A DNA stretch of 64,000 bases from Rhyacophila brunnea (Eukaryota; Arthropoda; Insecta; Trichoptera; Rhyacophilidae). Made by a program: the position numbers and the translations under genes. Position 1 is the stretch's first letter, and each line of letters begins with the position of its first letter. Below, one piece after another: positions 33,985-47,050 of the stretch. The DNA is taken from assembly GCA_022495005.1 (NCBI GenBank), contig JAGYXB010000614.1:124001-188000 (forward strand), read 5' to 3'. The notes under the pieces are model-generated. The model made no database searches and was not told where the DNA came from. It saw only the letters and a program-made list of their open reading frames with translations.

Positions 33985-34747
33985 TTAAGCCTAATGTGTG
34001 AAATTGCGTATTACCTACATGAAATCGGCAAAATTTTGCCTATTCCATGAAAAATGCAAACCCGTTGCCTTATTCACGAAATATGCAAAATATCTGTCGA
34101 GTGCGTGAATTCGGCAGTAATTTTTCTGCCTAGTTCATGCATAGGGCAAATTAGATAGTGGCGCTCCGGTGGTGTTTTTTCCAACTAAGCCAAATGTGGC
34201 AAATGCTCATGCATTGGTCAATATAGATAATGGCGCTTCAGTGGTGTTTTTTGCAATTGATCAAACCAACCAGATGTCAAATGTCATTGATTATATAAAA
34301 ATATACCAATCAATAACTACAATGACGCTCATTTCTAATTACTATGCCTAAAAAAATCTAGAACTATAATATGATAACGGGAGAATTTTATTAAAAGGTA
34401 TTTTCGCGATTTGATTTGTGCTTGGGTATCAGGCAATGGTCGATTTTTGTTTGTGATAGTATGATTAAATTTGATAGTTTGTTGACAATTGTTAGGTTAA
34501 AATGAACATTCAGAATTACAAAACTTAACCTAACTTAATAATAATAATATTATATTATGTACAATTATAACTAATAAAACCATCCATATTAAATTTACTT
34601 TTTCTACTGTCATGTTGACAGTTTAAAAATTCCATATCCTACAGATAATTTGCCTAATTCATGACTAAGGCAACGGGCTTGCATTTTTCATGAATTTGGC
34701 AAAATTTTTCATGAAATACGCAAGTTCATGAATTCGGTTCAGCTCAA
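33985..34747. mobile_element. MITE with repeated TTCATGAA/GGCAAA motifs
   Basis: The ends share an inverted GCGTATT, ATGAA and GGCAAAATTTT series followed by AAAATGCAAGCCCGTTGCCTT-like sequence on both arms. The boundaries are approximate and no clear target duplication was found. It interrupts the minisatellite-related part of Helitron 3. Confidence 0.65.
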
Positions 34748-34934
34748 TTCATAGAACAAAAAAATAGTGGAATCAGCTTAGAGAGGCCTTCATCCAGCAG
34801 TGTATTGATCCGGTCTAATTATGATATTGATGAGATGAATATATTATTATTATATAAAAATATTTGATAAGTGCAGTATAATATATGAAAGTGGAATGGA
34901 ATTAGTTCTGAGACGGTTTCATCGAGTGGTAGTA

Positions 34935-36655
34935 CGTCGCTATAGGATTTGTTTCCCGAATATCCATTTTTGTCGAAATCGACATTTTAATGCAGTTCAA
35001 TTTCTTTTATCGAACTCTACCGAAATCATTTATAAAAACAATATATTTTTTATCTAGGAACAGAGATATTTTTTTTAAAAAACCCGAATACGCCATGTTA
35101 AGTTACAATTACTCCGTGGTGTTCTCCCAAATGTCCAACTATTCGTACCTTAAATCCATGTTAATTTCGGTCGAAATATATCTCTGCCTGTGTTTATTTC
35201 CCGAATATGACTTTAGCCAATCAAACCGCGCTCACGCCGTGCATCTTGCTCCCACATTCACACTGTCTAGCTCTAAAACAATCACGCCCACTTTCATATT
35301 TTTCGGCCGTCCGGAGACTTCTTTCAAATTTCGTCTTATTGATATTGTTTTTAACGTTACTATTGTTTTAATAGTGAATTCATCAAATTTGAAGAGATCA
35401 TTCATAGCTGATACATCATCAGTTCGCCCTGAACTTACAGTAGAGTTGTGGAAGTGAGTATTTTAACCTAAACCTGCATTTTGTTTTTATAAATGACACA
35501 AAATCACAACGGTTATATGAATTCTACAGTATGACCCGGCAACTACTATGACGTAAAAAATAATTATTATTTCAAATTATTATTAATCAAACATTGTTTG
35601 CCTTTATTTTACTTTTAATCTAGGTATTTCCATGAAAATAAAGGCGATGCTATTTTTTATTTTTGAATGCGCTGATAGTTAATTTAATTTTATATGTATG
35701 TTAGTAACTATTTATTTGGTGGTTATTATATACTTAGGATATTGGTACCTACCTAATATTAGCAGCCAATGGTAATTAATTTATACGTGCTATTATTTTG
35801 TGTTGTAATTCCTTACAATAGTAAATATATAATATTTATTTGGTGGTTTGTAATAAGTTTAATTGTCAATTATAGAAATATATAGATATAATAACATACA
35901 GATATATATAAATAATTTTTTTTTTTTTTGGAAAAAGTATTAATATAAATTTGTTAGCAAGTACGAGTAAGTACCATCATAAAATATTGGAGAAATGACC
36001 GTGACGTCGGTTAGTAATTGAAGTCGTAGATGCCTTATAATATATTTTCTCAGAAGTGATTTAAAAAAATTATATAAGTATGTTCAATTATTAGAATGGT
36101 ACATTCTTAAATCTTGTGAATTATTCGTTCAATAAAAAAATAGTTAATTACTTAAAAACTATTTTATTACTTAATCCGAAAAAACCGAAAAAGCGATTGC
36201 CGCATGTTATTATTACATACGAACTTGGGTAATTACGATCATTAAGTATTTAAATAGTAGGGGTAATTATTAACAATTATCGTGTAAATAAATATAACAT
36301 TTGAGGCGCGTACTTTTTGACCACTCAGTAATCTGTGGGCCGTGCAGCAATACGCTACGGTTTTAAGTCCCGAACGTCCATGTTTTGTCCCGAATATCCA
36401 TTATTCTGAGAGCGCTCAAATTTTCCCGAATATCCACAGTGAGAACTTGTAAATAAAACGCGTTTTCTGTGCCTTTAATGATTTATACCAGTATATTATT
36501 CTTGGAATCTATTCTTAGATAATGTTGCAATCATACAGTATAGAAAGAATGATTGATACATCTACTGATATTAAAATATACGACAATGAAATTTGTTTTT
36601 CGTCTCCTGTAAAATTGACATTTGGTCTATTCGGGAAACAAATCCTATAGCGACG
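34935..36655 (+). mobile_element. CGTCGC-ended transposon, copy B
   Basis: It has the same inverted ends as copy A, flanked by AGTA (34931-34934, 36656-36659). It lies in the opposite orientation and lacks the 210-bp tRNA-like insertion. A continuous 155-codon frame (34990-35457) ends just after a GTGAGT donor. Many CCCGAATA motifs lie near both ends. Confidence 0.92.
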
Positions 36656-36744
36656 AGTAGTAGATCCTGGTTCAATATGATGATAATAAGGATATAAATG
36701 GGTAGGTACATCAATTTTGATAGATATAGCAATTCATGTGACCA

Positions 36745-37130
36745 AGAGGATTATTGGAATAACCTTCACCCAGCAGTGGAATCCTAATAAGCATAGTGAC
36801 ACATATTAATTCTTATATTTATAGTGATCACATGAATGCAAATAATGAATAATATGACGTAGGTACTTCGTAGTGTAACTATGGGATGAAATGATCATAA
36901 TTGACTTTTTATTTGTCTATAAAGCATGCATTTTTCTTTGGAATAACCTTCACCCTGCAGTAGAATCCTAATAAGCATAGTGACACATATTAATTATTTT
37001 TCTATATAGTAACCACATGAATGCAAATAGTGGATAATAATATGACGTAGGTAGGTACTTCATAATGCGATTATGGGATGAAATAATCATAATTGACTTT
37101 TTTATTTTTCTATAAGGAATGCATTTTTCT
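36745..37130. repeat. Two tandem units of about 190 bp
   Basis: TGGAATAACCTTCACCCAGC at about 36757 and its near-copy at about 36939 each precede AGCATAGTGACACATATTAA, a block with ATGACGTAGGTA, and AATCATAATTGACTTTTT. The units lie within Helitron 3. Confidence 0.85.
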
Positions 37131-37627
37131 TATATTGTGTAATAAAACATTTAATTCAAAATTGTATAATTATTACTCTTAATAAAATAATAAAACCGTT
37201 GTGTATTAATTACCTATAGTAAACGTCATTTTTAATTTACCTACCTACGTTGTCTTTAAATATGACAGCTAAAATAAGAAAAAATCGTCTATGGTTCAAA
37301 ATCAAATGCATGCATACCGAAAACCGAAAATGATGATCCGTCAAATACTTTTTTAGGATAATTTGATTAATCAAGGTAGTTTATGTGTAGTTTTAAGGGC
37401 TCCACATAGTATATTAGTCTATGGCTCCACACACCAAAGCGAATATTCGCAGCGAATTATTCGCCAATCAAGCTCGTATTGGCTTACGGAACAGAGCACG
37501 CTTGCGCGACCGCCTTGCGTCTTGAGTGCGAATTTGCAGCGAATATTCGCTGCGATTTTCGGGAACTCTGTCGACAGCGAATTTATTCGCGGCGGACAGA
37601 TTTCGCCAAGGGAATTAGTAAAATCAA

Positions 37628-37758
37628 AATGGTCGAGTTGGTCCGGAAATATCCAATCCTTTATGATCTCTCTGACAGTGACTACAAAACATAAAAAAGA
37701 AAGATAAGATATGGGATGAAATTGGCAGGGAAATTGTTGAAAATGGTATGAAGGTCGT
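37628..37758 (+). pseudogene. MADF-domain protein, exon 1
   Basis: It reads MVELVRKYPILYDLSDSDYK, then after a one-base frame change KKDKIWDEIGREIVENGMK, followed by GTCGTC. This is the first half of a MADF (Myb/SANT-like) domain, which binds DNA. It joins well to the second half at 46480. Confidence 0.75.
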
Positions 37759-38670
37759 CATAATAATATTATGTAGGTATCTTTGTCTAACCAAAGTATG
37801 TAAAGTTTTTTGACAGGATGAATACGCTATTATAAATAAATAACTTTAATCTAAGGTCCCGATATTTAAAAAAATACATATTATTAATTTGCGTCATGCA
37901 CAGCCTTTAATAACAGAAACTTTATAACTTTGATTGTTAGTGCACTGACAGTTCTAACTTATTGCGATCGTTTGACGTTTTGGTTTCGACTTTCGAGCAG
38001 TCATATCAATAATGTTATAATTAGGTATCAGTTACAATACTTCAATCATATTCGGTATCGGTCACGTAAATACCCATTTTATATTCGTCGATAATTTTTT
38101 TTTAGGTTAGGTAGGTAGTCTTTAAGATTATTTTTTTGCATCTAACATTATGCAGCATTGCATTTCTATTGTGGCTCAAGATATAATATACATATAGGTA
38201 GATAAGTAGATACTCCATGTCGTCATGGTGGTATTTTGTAAGGTTTTAGACCAAAAACCTTACACATCCTACTTACTATTGGGCTACCTACAGTACGACG
38301 TACCTAAGTTGTGTTTGTTTTTTGATCTCAAAAGACCTCAATCACAAAAACGATATGTACCTACATACCTACTATATATTTCCTTCATTATGTATAGGTA
38401 TATTGAGCTAATAAATTGGTTTTGCCCAGTTCCGACCGCGAACCAAGATAATATCTACATGTTCCATGTACCTACCTAACATAACCAATGTTTTCGGTTT
38501 AACATTAATTTGTATACCTTCACACATTTTAAACTTAATTGAGATGTTCTTAAACTTCTGTTCATGTAATATTATGTAGGTAGGTATATCTTGGTCTGCA
38601 TTAGGCAATAAGATTAATAATTTTATGAGCATGTAAATATAAAGGTCAGCTACCTCCTCTAAGTACATTT

Positions 38671-39674
38671 CGTCGTTGCGCCTGCAAAATCCGACAAACA
38701 TTTTTTTGCGTTTTTACATTTTTACGCTATGTGATAGAATGAGACGCGACGGACGGGCCTGTAAAACCCGTTTTCTAATATCAACGCTAGTTTAGAAAAA
38801 TGCAAAATAAGCTATGTATTTTCACTTAAAAATGGCTTGCAAAATACGCTATGAATATTCCGGTCACATTTAGCATTTTAAAGTAAAAAAAGTTACTATT
38901 AATTGCGCCTGTCAATGACACATGACGGAGTTTGCACTGACCTTTGCTTCAGAATGCGCCTTTTACTACCAGCGCTAGTGCACATAGCGGACTATTTACG
39001 TTTGTCGACAAATAATATTTAAGCAATAAAAAGTGTAAAATCACATTACATTACACATATTTTGTGTTTACTTAAAGAAGAGTGTTAATTTTAAAAGCCC
39101 TGTAAGTAGGTAGGTTATACAACTTTACTGTTTATTATAATCTAGTGTAATTTTCTTGATGTGCTATAATAAATTTGTTTAATTATTTATCCATCCTACT
39201 CTGGATATTTTTATTTCCCCTTCACTCGATAATTATTACTTATTTATAAGTAAAATTTTGGCTGGGAAGATAAAGGTTTGTTCGATACAGACTATTGGCT
39301 TGGTTAAAGATGTTTTACGCATATAATTAATATCATTTAATTATGTAATTATCATTTTTTAGCCGGGGCAAAATCCGCTATGTCTAAAATACCCGTTAAT
39401 TTAAATCCGCTATGTGCTGCCTCAACCACAAAACGGATTTAAAGACCCAAATAAAACAAGCTATGTGCCTTTTACCCACAAAAAAAAATTATTACGACTA
39501 AAGTGTTAAATATTGTATTCTAAAATATCATTTATACTGAATCCGAAGTAATTATCTAATTTTCAGTTTATTTGCTTTGTAAAAAACGTGAGGCATTGTT
39601 GAGTAAATCAGTTTTTTCCTTCTCCTGAAAAGTTGTGTTTTATTACAGAGGTAGCGGATTTTGCAAGCGCGACG
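38671..39674. mobile_element. CGTCG-ended element with AAAATNCGCTATG repeats
   Basis: The left end CGTCGTTGCGCCTGCAAAAT matches the inverse of the right end (GCAAAATCCGC on the opposite strand, then ...GCGACG). Motifs such as AAATCCGCTATG and ATACGCTATG recur near both ends. Flanks ATTT and ATGA do not match. The CGTCG start and the dense subterminal repeats resemble copies A and B. Confidence 0.55.
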
Positions 39675-39679
39675 ATGAT

Positions 39680-42600
39680 ATATTACCATCATGGATACCT
39701 ACCTGAATAATGTTGGAGATATACTAATGCTTTGTGATGAATTTTATTTTAGCAAAGATCTTCAACCTTTCAACGTACAAAGCACCAGAAGAAATTAAAT
39801 TAATTAAACATCAGTCGGGGTCATTCCACTGTTAGATGAAAGCCTCTTCTAGCTCCTTCCACTATTTTCGGTCTCTACTTCTTCGCTGCTACATACTTTT
39901 ATTGTACTTCACGTGAACAAAGAGATCAACTAAGTGAAGTGTCAATCAACAAAAGTGGCGTTTGTGCACAATGTTAGTTGATATATAAGTGTGATAATAT
40001 AATATACAAGGATGAATAAGGCGTGGGCGAGGGCCAAGGTCCATTTTATGATTCCTCTATTGATGTACCTATTTTTATTAAGAAAAATGTTTGCCGTAGA
40101 ATGGGGTGAATATTGAATAGACCCTTTTTCAAATTTCTATTTTTCTGCTACACATTATTCGGACAAACATGAATGACTTAAAACCTGTTTCTATGGACAT
40201 AATCATACTCTAAAATATTTTTCAACTACCATTTATTATCAAACAGCCAATTTTGTGTGATGCTCTTTCTACCCAGCGTTGGGGTGATTATAGAGATGGC
40301 GGGTGGATAGAATCGAATAATGGTAATTTCTTAATGGTAAAAATGTAATTAAGTACCTACTGTACATTACAAATTTATGTAGGTACATTTAAGTATGTAA
40401 ATCAAAATCAAAAATATAAATTTAAATGTTATACAACACAGTATCATGTAAGTATTTAAAAAACATATACTTACATAAACATTATTTATCCAAGAATTAT
40501 TTGATACTTGAATCTGTATTTTATATACCATATTCGATGGATGTATGTGGTGTAGATATTTTGTAAAATATTTGGTACATATTTATTATTTAACTAAGCG
40601 TATTTAATTTGCTACATGACCTGTAGCTCTTTTATAATCACAAATTATTAGTTGAATGTTCCGAAAATGAGTTTATGTGCCGAAACAGCTGTCAAGGTAA
40701 ATGACTCAGTTAAAGTAGTTTTAAGTAGTAAGTAGTAGTAGTAAAGTTTAAAATAATTAAATAAACATTTTTCAACTACCCTTAAGGTATTAAGAAACAG
40801 CCAATTTTGTGTGATTTCTCTTCCTAAGCGCTGGGGTGAATATAGACATGGCGAATGAATAGAATCAAAACAACTTTTGATACACCCCTGTTACAGGCGG
40901 GCTTCTCCCGGTGTAAAATAATCATTTAGTAGCTACAAGTCGAAACGTAACCCTGACCTCTAGAAACGGCTTCGTAAAACATCTAATCTGATTCCTTGCT
41001 CAACCACGTAAGTATTTTTTTTTTATTAATAAGTAAAGGCCTTCGTCCGGTGTGTGAAAATCATATACTGGGCGGAAGTGTAATTAAGATAAATTTAATT
41101 TGATTTAAAAAGTATAAATGATGATGGATGAAAGAGATAATTTTAAGACTAAATATAAGTATTCAAATATAATAAATTTTGCCGCGCATTGTGTGTGAAA
41201 TCCTCGCGCGCCGGCGCCAGGGTCAGGCTCGTGATTCGCCGAATCAAAGATCATGCGATCAGATTTGGCCAATCACTAGTCCCTTTTACTAGTTGGCTCT
41301 GAGGAATTTAAAAAGAGAAAAAAAGTTAGTAAGCGTCCCTTTTCCAATAGGAAAGGACCTGCGACTATAATCGTAAAAACCTAGATATAAATTTGTGAAA
41401 CTAAAAATCATAAGAAAATATAAGACCACGTCACGAACACGAAAGACCGAGTTTTATTTCCACTCTAACCGTTTATATCTTTTTTTTCTTGTGAATCCGG
41501 GGTTCGATGGACACCTGAGCTAGCCGCAGGAACCCCGGGTATCTCACTTTCTTAGTGGTAAAAATGTAATTACTGTAAAATTATAATTATAAATTTACGT
41601 ACATTTTAGTATAGAATTTAATAAATCAATCTATACATTTTACAAGTGCAAAAACATAACAAAAACAAAAGTAGGTATATATATAAAAAGTTAGGTACCC
41701 ACAAAATAAACTTTATCATATTAGGAATAATTGTGTATTGTATGTTGGATAATAATTAGTGAAGTTGTGTTAAACGATGCGATTTAGCCACCATATTTCA
41801 ACATCACCCATACAGATTACTGCACCAAACCTTTCTCGGATGTCAGTACCTTCGGCACAAACGGTTCAAGTCCTGCTCAGTGTCATATTTTAGTATTAAT
41901 TATAGTAAAGATATTTTCTAGTAGGTCGATATATTTCTGAGGTATTTTCAAATAGTGTACATTAGTGAATTCATTTTGTTTTTAATTTTTATAACAGTAA
42001 TTCTAGTAATTAACAGGAGTATCCAAAATACTACGGTTATTAGTTTATTTCAGAATAAATAATTGGTTATGACCATAAATAACACAACAGGTAGGTAAAA
42101 AAAACAAAATATCTATTTACATAATATTGAAATATATTTGCCATAGATAGAAATGTACATGTTATACCATGTTATATATATATATATCATGTAAGTATAT
42201 AAAAATAAATATACATAGACAAATTATAAAATATGATATAATTATAAGGTAGGAATAATTGTTAAATCACAATGTGATGGGGATGCTTTTGAAAATTCTT
42301 CTGGCAGACAAAGACTAATAATTCTTCCTAGGTATATAAAATTTATTCTGCTGTAATTTTTTTTCATATTTGTCCATTTTATTACAATATCTTATAATAT
42401 AAATCTTATTATATAAATATTTTCTTGTATTCTGTGCAAAAATAATTAATAAAACTTTCTTAACCTACACAAGTATTTTTTATTGAATGATCCTGCAAAA
42501 ATATTGAATAGTTAGTTATGTATATTGAATAGTTAGTTAGTTATAGTTATGTGACATATTTTGTTTTGGTGTAAGCCATAACGAAATATACATAAATTAT

Positions 42601-42950
42601 ATTACATCAATTATATCAGACACAATTTTAGACACTATTAATTATTGTTAAATTAATTGTTTTACTGCTAGGTACCTAGTATGAATCTATTTTAATATTG
42701 ATTCCAAATTATTGTCAGTTTTAAATAGACATTATGTGCACAAACTATTAATCATATTGAGTACCTATGGAAATATGATATATTATGTTGAATTTATTAG
42801 ATATAGGTATGCCATATGAGAATGATATTCAATATGTAGTGACAGTAAGTTTTATTAAAGGCACTGCAATGCAGCATAACAGCACAGGATTAATCTCAAT
42901 TTAACTTAAGATTTAAGGAGCTTTTTGGCTATACCTGTAATTATTTTAGT
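39680..42950. other. AT-rich interior of the Harbinger element, partly repeated
   Basis: A segment around 40220-40370 (CAGCCAATTTTGTGTGAT... TTAATGGTAAAAATGTAATT) recurs at 40770-40865 and 41548-41580. The second copy is split by about 680 bp (40868-41547), GC-richer, with TTTAAAAAG and paired GGGGTTC/GAACCCC blocks. That insert could be a solo LTR, but end motifs and a target duplication were not confirmed. No gene was recognised. Confidence 0.45.
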
Positions 42951-42952
42951 AT

Positions 42953-43430
42953 TCATTCATTAAAATAGTTTACAAACTTTTCTCGAGTAGAAAATGCTAA
43001 TCTCGCTGCACGTCTTGGATCGTTGTTTAAATTAGTAAAAGCTCTAATCTCAGGCTCCGGTGGCTCTAAAAATTCAAAAAACCGATCATTGCAATTTTTT
43101 GTTTGCACAAAATTATGTAAAACACATGTCGTTTTCAAATAAGAATTGTGGTGGATACTTTTGTTTCTATTGGTCTATAAAATATTCGCCATTTCTGAGC
43201 CAATATGCCAAAGGCATTTTCAACTACTCTTCTTGCACCGCAGAGTTTTAAATTGTAATTTTCTTTCAAAGGATCTGTCCTCGATTGCCTATATGGGAAG
43301 GGTCTCATTATATATGTTTTCAGACCGAAAGTTTCATCTCCGATTAAGGCCTATGGGTTCATTCGTAAGAATCAAATTTGACGTAAGCGCCTCAACAATT
43401 AGCCATAAGCTTCAGCGCATATCAAAGTAA
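42953..43430 (-). pseudogene. Harbinger transposase, C-terminal piece
   Basis: It reads IGDETFGLKTYIMRPFPYRQ, LKLCGARRVVENAFGILAQK, WRIFYRPIETKVSTT and, after a frame change near 43136, KTTCVLHNFVQTKNCNDRFF and a normal-looking stop at the end of NYFNE. The catalytic Glu (VENAFG) is present. About 2.5 kb of unrelated sequence separates it from the DDE part, so an insertion or rearrangement has occurred. Confidence 0.85.
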
Positions 43431-43439
43431 AAAAACCTC

Positions 43440-45925
43440 ATATTATTGATATGCTGAATTTGTGAAGTGACACCTTTTCTTGAACCTATCATATTGTAGG
43501 TTCAAATTCAGTCCAAATATTTTTCAAAAAAAAATCTAATACTTATGTATGTTTCTGAGGTGTTTCAAATTGGTATAATATTTATATATATCGGTGTGTA
43601 TGAATACAAAAGTTATTCATTTTTTCATGAGCTAACATTACAAATTATAAGTTTAAAACATTCACAAGATGGCATAAAAGATGTCTGTTATTATTTCGTT
43701 TTTATTGAATTATAAAAACATGACTCATAAAAGAAAGCAATTCAATGAATATTTGTCGAGGCACAATTTTTTTTAAATTTAGTACGCAACAATCAAGATT
43801 TAAGAAACCATTATTATAATAGCGTGTATTTGACGGCAGTACGTTTTGGTCGCCGCGGAGGATTTCGGAACATTAGTGTATAGAAAATTAATAATTGGTT
43901 CTTTAATTAGTGTACAGGCTTAACGGTATGTAATGTATTAGAATAACTATTATAAATTATTATTTTTTAATTTTTTTTTCTTCTCTATTGATAGCATCTA
44001 ATATAATTATGATATTGAGGGTTTCTTATATCCATCAACCGTGTTAGTCTAGGATCAACGAGTTCGGGCAATATACAATTCATATAAATCTTGTCAGTTG
44101 TGATGTAAAGAGTAATATTGTTTTTATTATTCAATGAACTAGGTTCTTACCTCAATATATTTTTACTTGTGTTAAATAATTACTAATAAATGCCTAAGGT
44201 GATTCCATTCAATTCAACTCGGCATTAAATATATTAAATTCTAATGGATTTAAGTTTTGTACTATTTCATTTGAGTCGTTTTATGTGATCCTGGTTTCGC
44301 CTTTCGACATCGTCAGGCACTATGCGCACTCATCAAATACACACTGACAACGAAAGCAGCTAATTCTCACTTAACAATAAATTAATACAATAAAGTAAGG
44401 TAAAAACTTTATCACCTACCTATTAAGTCACAAAGATCACTATGAAAAATTTAACAAACAATTAATTATGAATAGTTGAATTGTGGCAGTATGAAAAAAA
44501 AGATTTTACCACAAACCATCTGAAAAATACATATATCATAAAACATATACGTGATTTTGTGCCCCAAAAGACTTTTTTATTATTATTTTAACGATTAATA
44601 AAATTGTGACACATGTTTCAGTGGCCATTACGATGACAGCATTCGAAAACGTATTTTACTTTAAATTTTCGGTACTGTTCGGTTAAAGCGGATACAGCGG
44701 AAAACGCATTTTGATAATGCCAATAAACATACTCCTGGATATGTACGTCCCTTTGAAAATAACAAAACATGGCCACCCAGGTACATAAAAACTGTATTAA
44801 GTACATGCAAAGTTTTTCAAATCGCTTAAAGCCTAACCGAGTAGGTACATATTTGTCAAAACAATTAAAGTCCACCTATATTTTATCTAAACTGCTCAAG
44901 ACCAAAATATTTTTTTTTATAAATGGGTCACCGAACGAATACCTTCAGTACTTCCTTGTAGCCATCGTGGTTGTTAGATTCAATTATCTTACAATATCTC
45001 ACATGCTGCAACCATTTCAATTACAAGATAATAAATAATATAATAAATATAATAAAACTACATTTTTTTCAGTTTGACATTCAGTGGTACTATATGATGT
45101 TTGATATTTTAGTCAACACAAATTATAGCACCTGGCATGCTTGCTGTGTTCGGAATAGAACGATACAAATAATTGCGACTTGCCAATTTGATTGTTACTG
45201 CAAAGAGAGTAGAGGTCATTTTTTCATGAGTCAAATAATATTGCTTCGGACTAAATTTTGGGGGAAAAAAAGACGTCCTTACCCGTTGAAATTCCAGATC
45301 GTACTAACGTTAGAAATAAGAAATTAGAAAAACTGTATGGATTAATCGATCAAATGGTCTCTTTTTGTTAATTTTGCAAAATAATTATATTTCTAAATTG
45401 TCTGAAAACAGGATAAATACATGAAAATGTACGACGTGTTTTGGTAATATAGCGTCACTAATTGTACCGAATTTATGGGGTTTTATTTATTTTTTTATTA
45501 TAAATTATTATTTATAGTATTACGGAAATGTTATATTATAATAAAAAATATTTTTATTGTGCAGTATATATTATTTTGTGAGAAAAAATCATTCAAAATT
45601 GGCTGATGTATACTCAAACTAAAATGGCTTTAAAATCTTTATTTTTCTGAAATTAAAAAAAGTACGTGGGTTAATCAATGAAATGTATTGTTTTACCCAT
45701 TTCTCTCATATAATATATACCTGCAAAACTATTATTAAGTTCAACATTCATTGTGGCGTGACAGTCGTTTTGACCAATTTTGAAAACAGGACTTACTATT
45801 TGTCATTTATTTTAAAAAGTAAAGCGATTCGAAAAATTTTTATGACACAGAACGTTTTAGTTGAATACTATTTATTAGATTTTAAATAAATAAAGAGTTT
45901 ATTGTGTATCAATTCGTTTTAAACA
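43440..45925. other. Stretch separating transposase pieces
   Basis: The only recognised item is a 45-bp fragment at 43634-43678, like the 3' end of the Jockey/CR1-like LINE at 21318. The rest is AT-rich with no supported gene. An insertion between transposase exons is inferred, but its ends were not identified. Confidence 0.4.
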
Positions 45926-45931
45926 TGCTTA

Positions 45932-46467
45932 TCATTTCCGCGATTCCGAGAAGACAGGAAAAAACGGGTCCAATGGCCTTAAGACGTGCTCGCAAGGTTG
46001 ATTCTGTCCAGGGAGATTTTTAGGTCCCGGAACATTCATTTTATTTGCTTCAAATCGTCTTCCCATGATGGAAGTCTCAAAAATTCCTCCATCGCTGCTC
46101 TTGCCAAAACCACCAATGCCGACGCATATGAATTTATAATCTGGTCCAACGATAGCCATAAGCACGATTGAAAATTTATTTAAATAGCACCAGTAGTTGG
46201 AGCCAGTTTTGCCTGGACACTTGATGGTGACGTGCTTACCGTCTACACTGCCGATACAGTTAGGAAATTGCCATAAATTCTTAAACCCTTCAGCAGATTG
46301 TTTCCAAGTTTCTGTTGTAGGTTGGGGTAAATATTCACTTTCTAATTTTCTGCATATAGCTTCACAAACTTGTGTCACGATTGCACTCACTGTTGAAAAT
46401 CCAACTCGAAAACTATGGCCAATTGTGTAGAAAGTATCACCGGTCGCAAGAAATCTGTAAAATAATT
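45932..46467 (-). pseudogene. Harbinger transposase, DDE part
   Basis: After an ATTTTACAG acceptor it reads FLATGDTFYTIGHSFRVGFS, TVSAIVTQVCEAICRKLESE, IGSVDGKHVTIKCPGKTGSN, YWCYLNKFSIVLMAIVGPDY, KFICVGIGGFGKSSDGGIFE. The first catalytic Asp (SVDGKH) is present. The second, normally in V-D-x-G after KF, reads VGIG, so an Asp is replaced by Gly. The frame decays after LPGQNQP. Confidence 0.85.
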
Positions 46468-46479
46468 ATTTTTGTTTAG

Positions 46480-47050
46480 GTGAACAAGCCAAAAAAAGAT
46501 GGAAGAATTTACGGGACACATATGCAAAGGATCTCCGGTCCAGAAAAACAAAAACCGGCCAAGAAGACATATATAAGAAGAAATGGATGTGGGCCGACCA
46601 AATGTCGTCGTTCTGACCATTTCTGACGTTCGCCAAAACGTCATCCAACATATGCGAAGAACCTGACGACATACAAAGTTTTGATTGGATGGCCACATAT
46701 CACGAAGATACGGAGATTGAAAAAATTGTTTTATCACAAGCAGGAACATCGATAACGTCATCAATCAGCGATCACCAGGCAACAGCCACAACACCGAAGA
46801 TGTCGGCCGGTAAACATAAAAAGGATAATTCAAATCTGGAAAAAATGATACATTATCTCCAAGGGAAAAAAGTAATAAAATAGACTCAGTGGATATGATT
46901 ATGTTGGCTCATGCTGCAACAATAAAAACATTTTCCCCTAAGTTGCAGCTGAGTACAAAAAAAATAAAATAGGGCTGTTAATGATAGAACAAGAACATCT
47001 TCACCTTGAAGAACAGGAGGAGCAAGCTGAGACTGACAATTTTTCGCTTG
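46480..47050 (+). pseudogene. MADF-domain protein, exon 2 and tail
   Basis: After TTTTTGTTTAG it reads EQAKKRWKNLRDTYAKDLRS, RKTKTGQEDIYKKKWMWADQ, MSSF, a TGA stop, then PFLTFAKTSSNICEEPDDIQ and a long Ser/Thr/Lys tail. Shifted frames further on give DSVDMIMLAHAATIKTFSPK and EQEHLHLEEQEEQAET. In PIF/Harbinger elements such proteins help the transposase find DNA. The stop and two frame changes show it is inactive. Confidence 0.72.

Larger units (their letters stand above)
33370..37358 (-). mobile_element. Helitron-like element 3 (5' end tentative)
   Basis: The 3' end (hairpin plus CTAG, then T) is identical in form to elements 1 and 2, and the next 300-500 bp match element 1 inward. A TCCTAA start at 37358, preceded by A, is a candidate 5' end but the following sequence differs. 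Inside are a MITE (about 33985-34747), CGTCGC element copy B, and scattered minisatellite units. Confidence 0.6.

Noticed and set aside
34990..35457. 155-residue transposase of the CGTCGC element
   Set aside because: No catalytic motif is visible and part of the frame is translated subterminal ATTCGGG repeats.
40868..41547. Solo LTR of a Gypsy-type retrotransposon
   Set aside because: Comparison with the uninterrupted copy shows an insertion, but TG...CA ends and a matching target duplication could not be confirmed.
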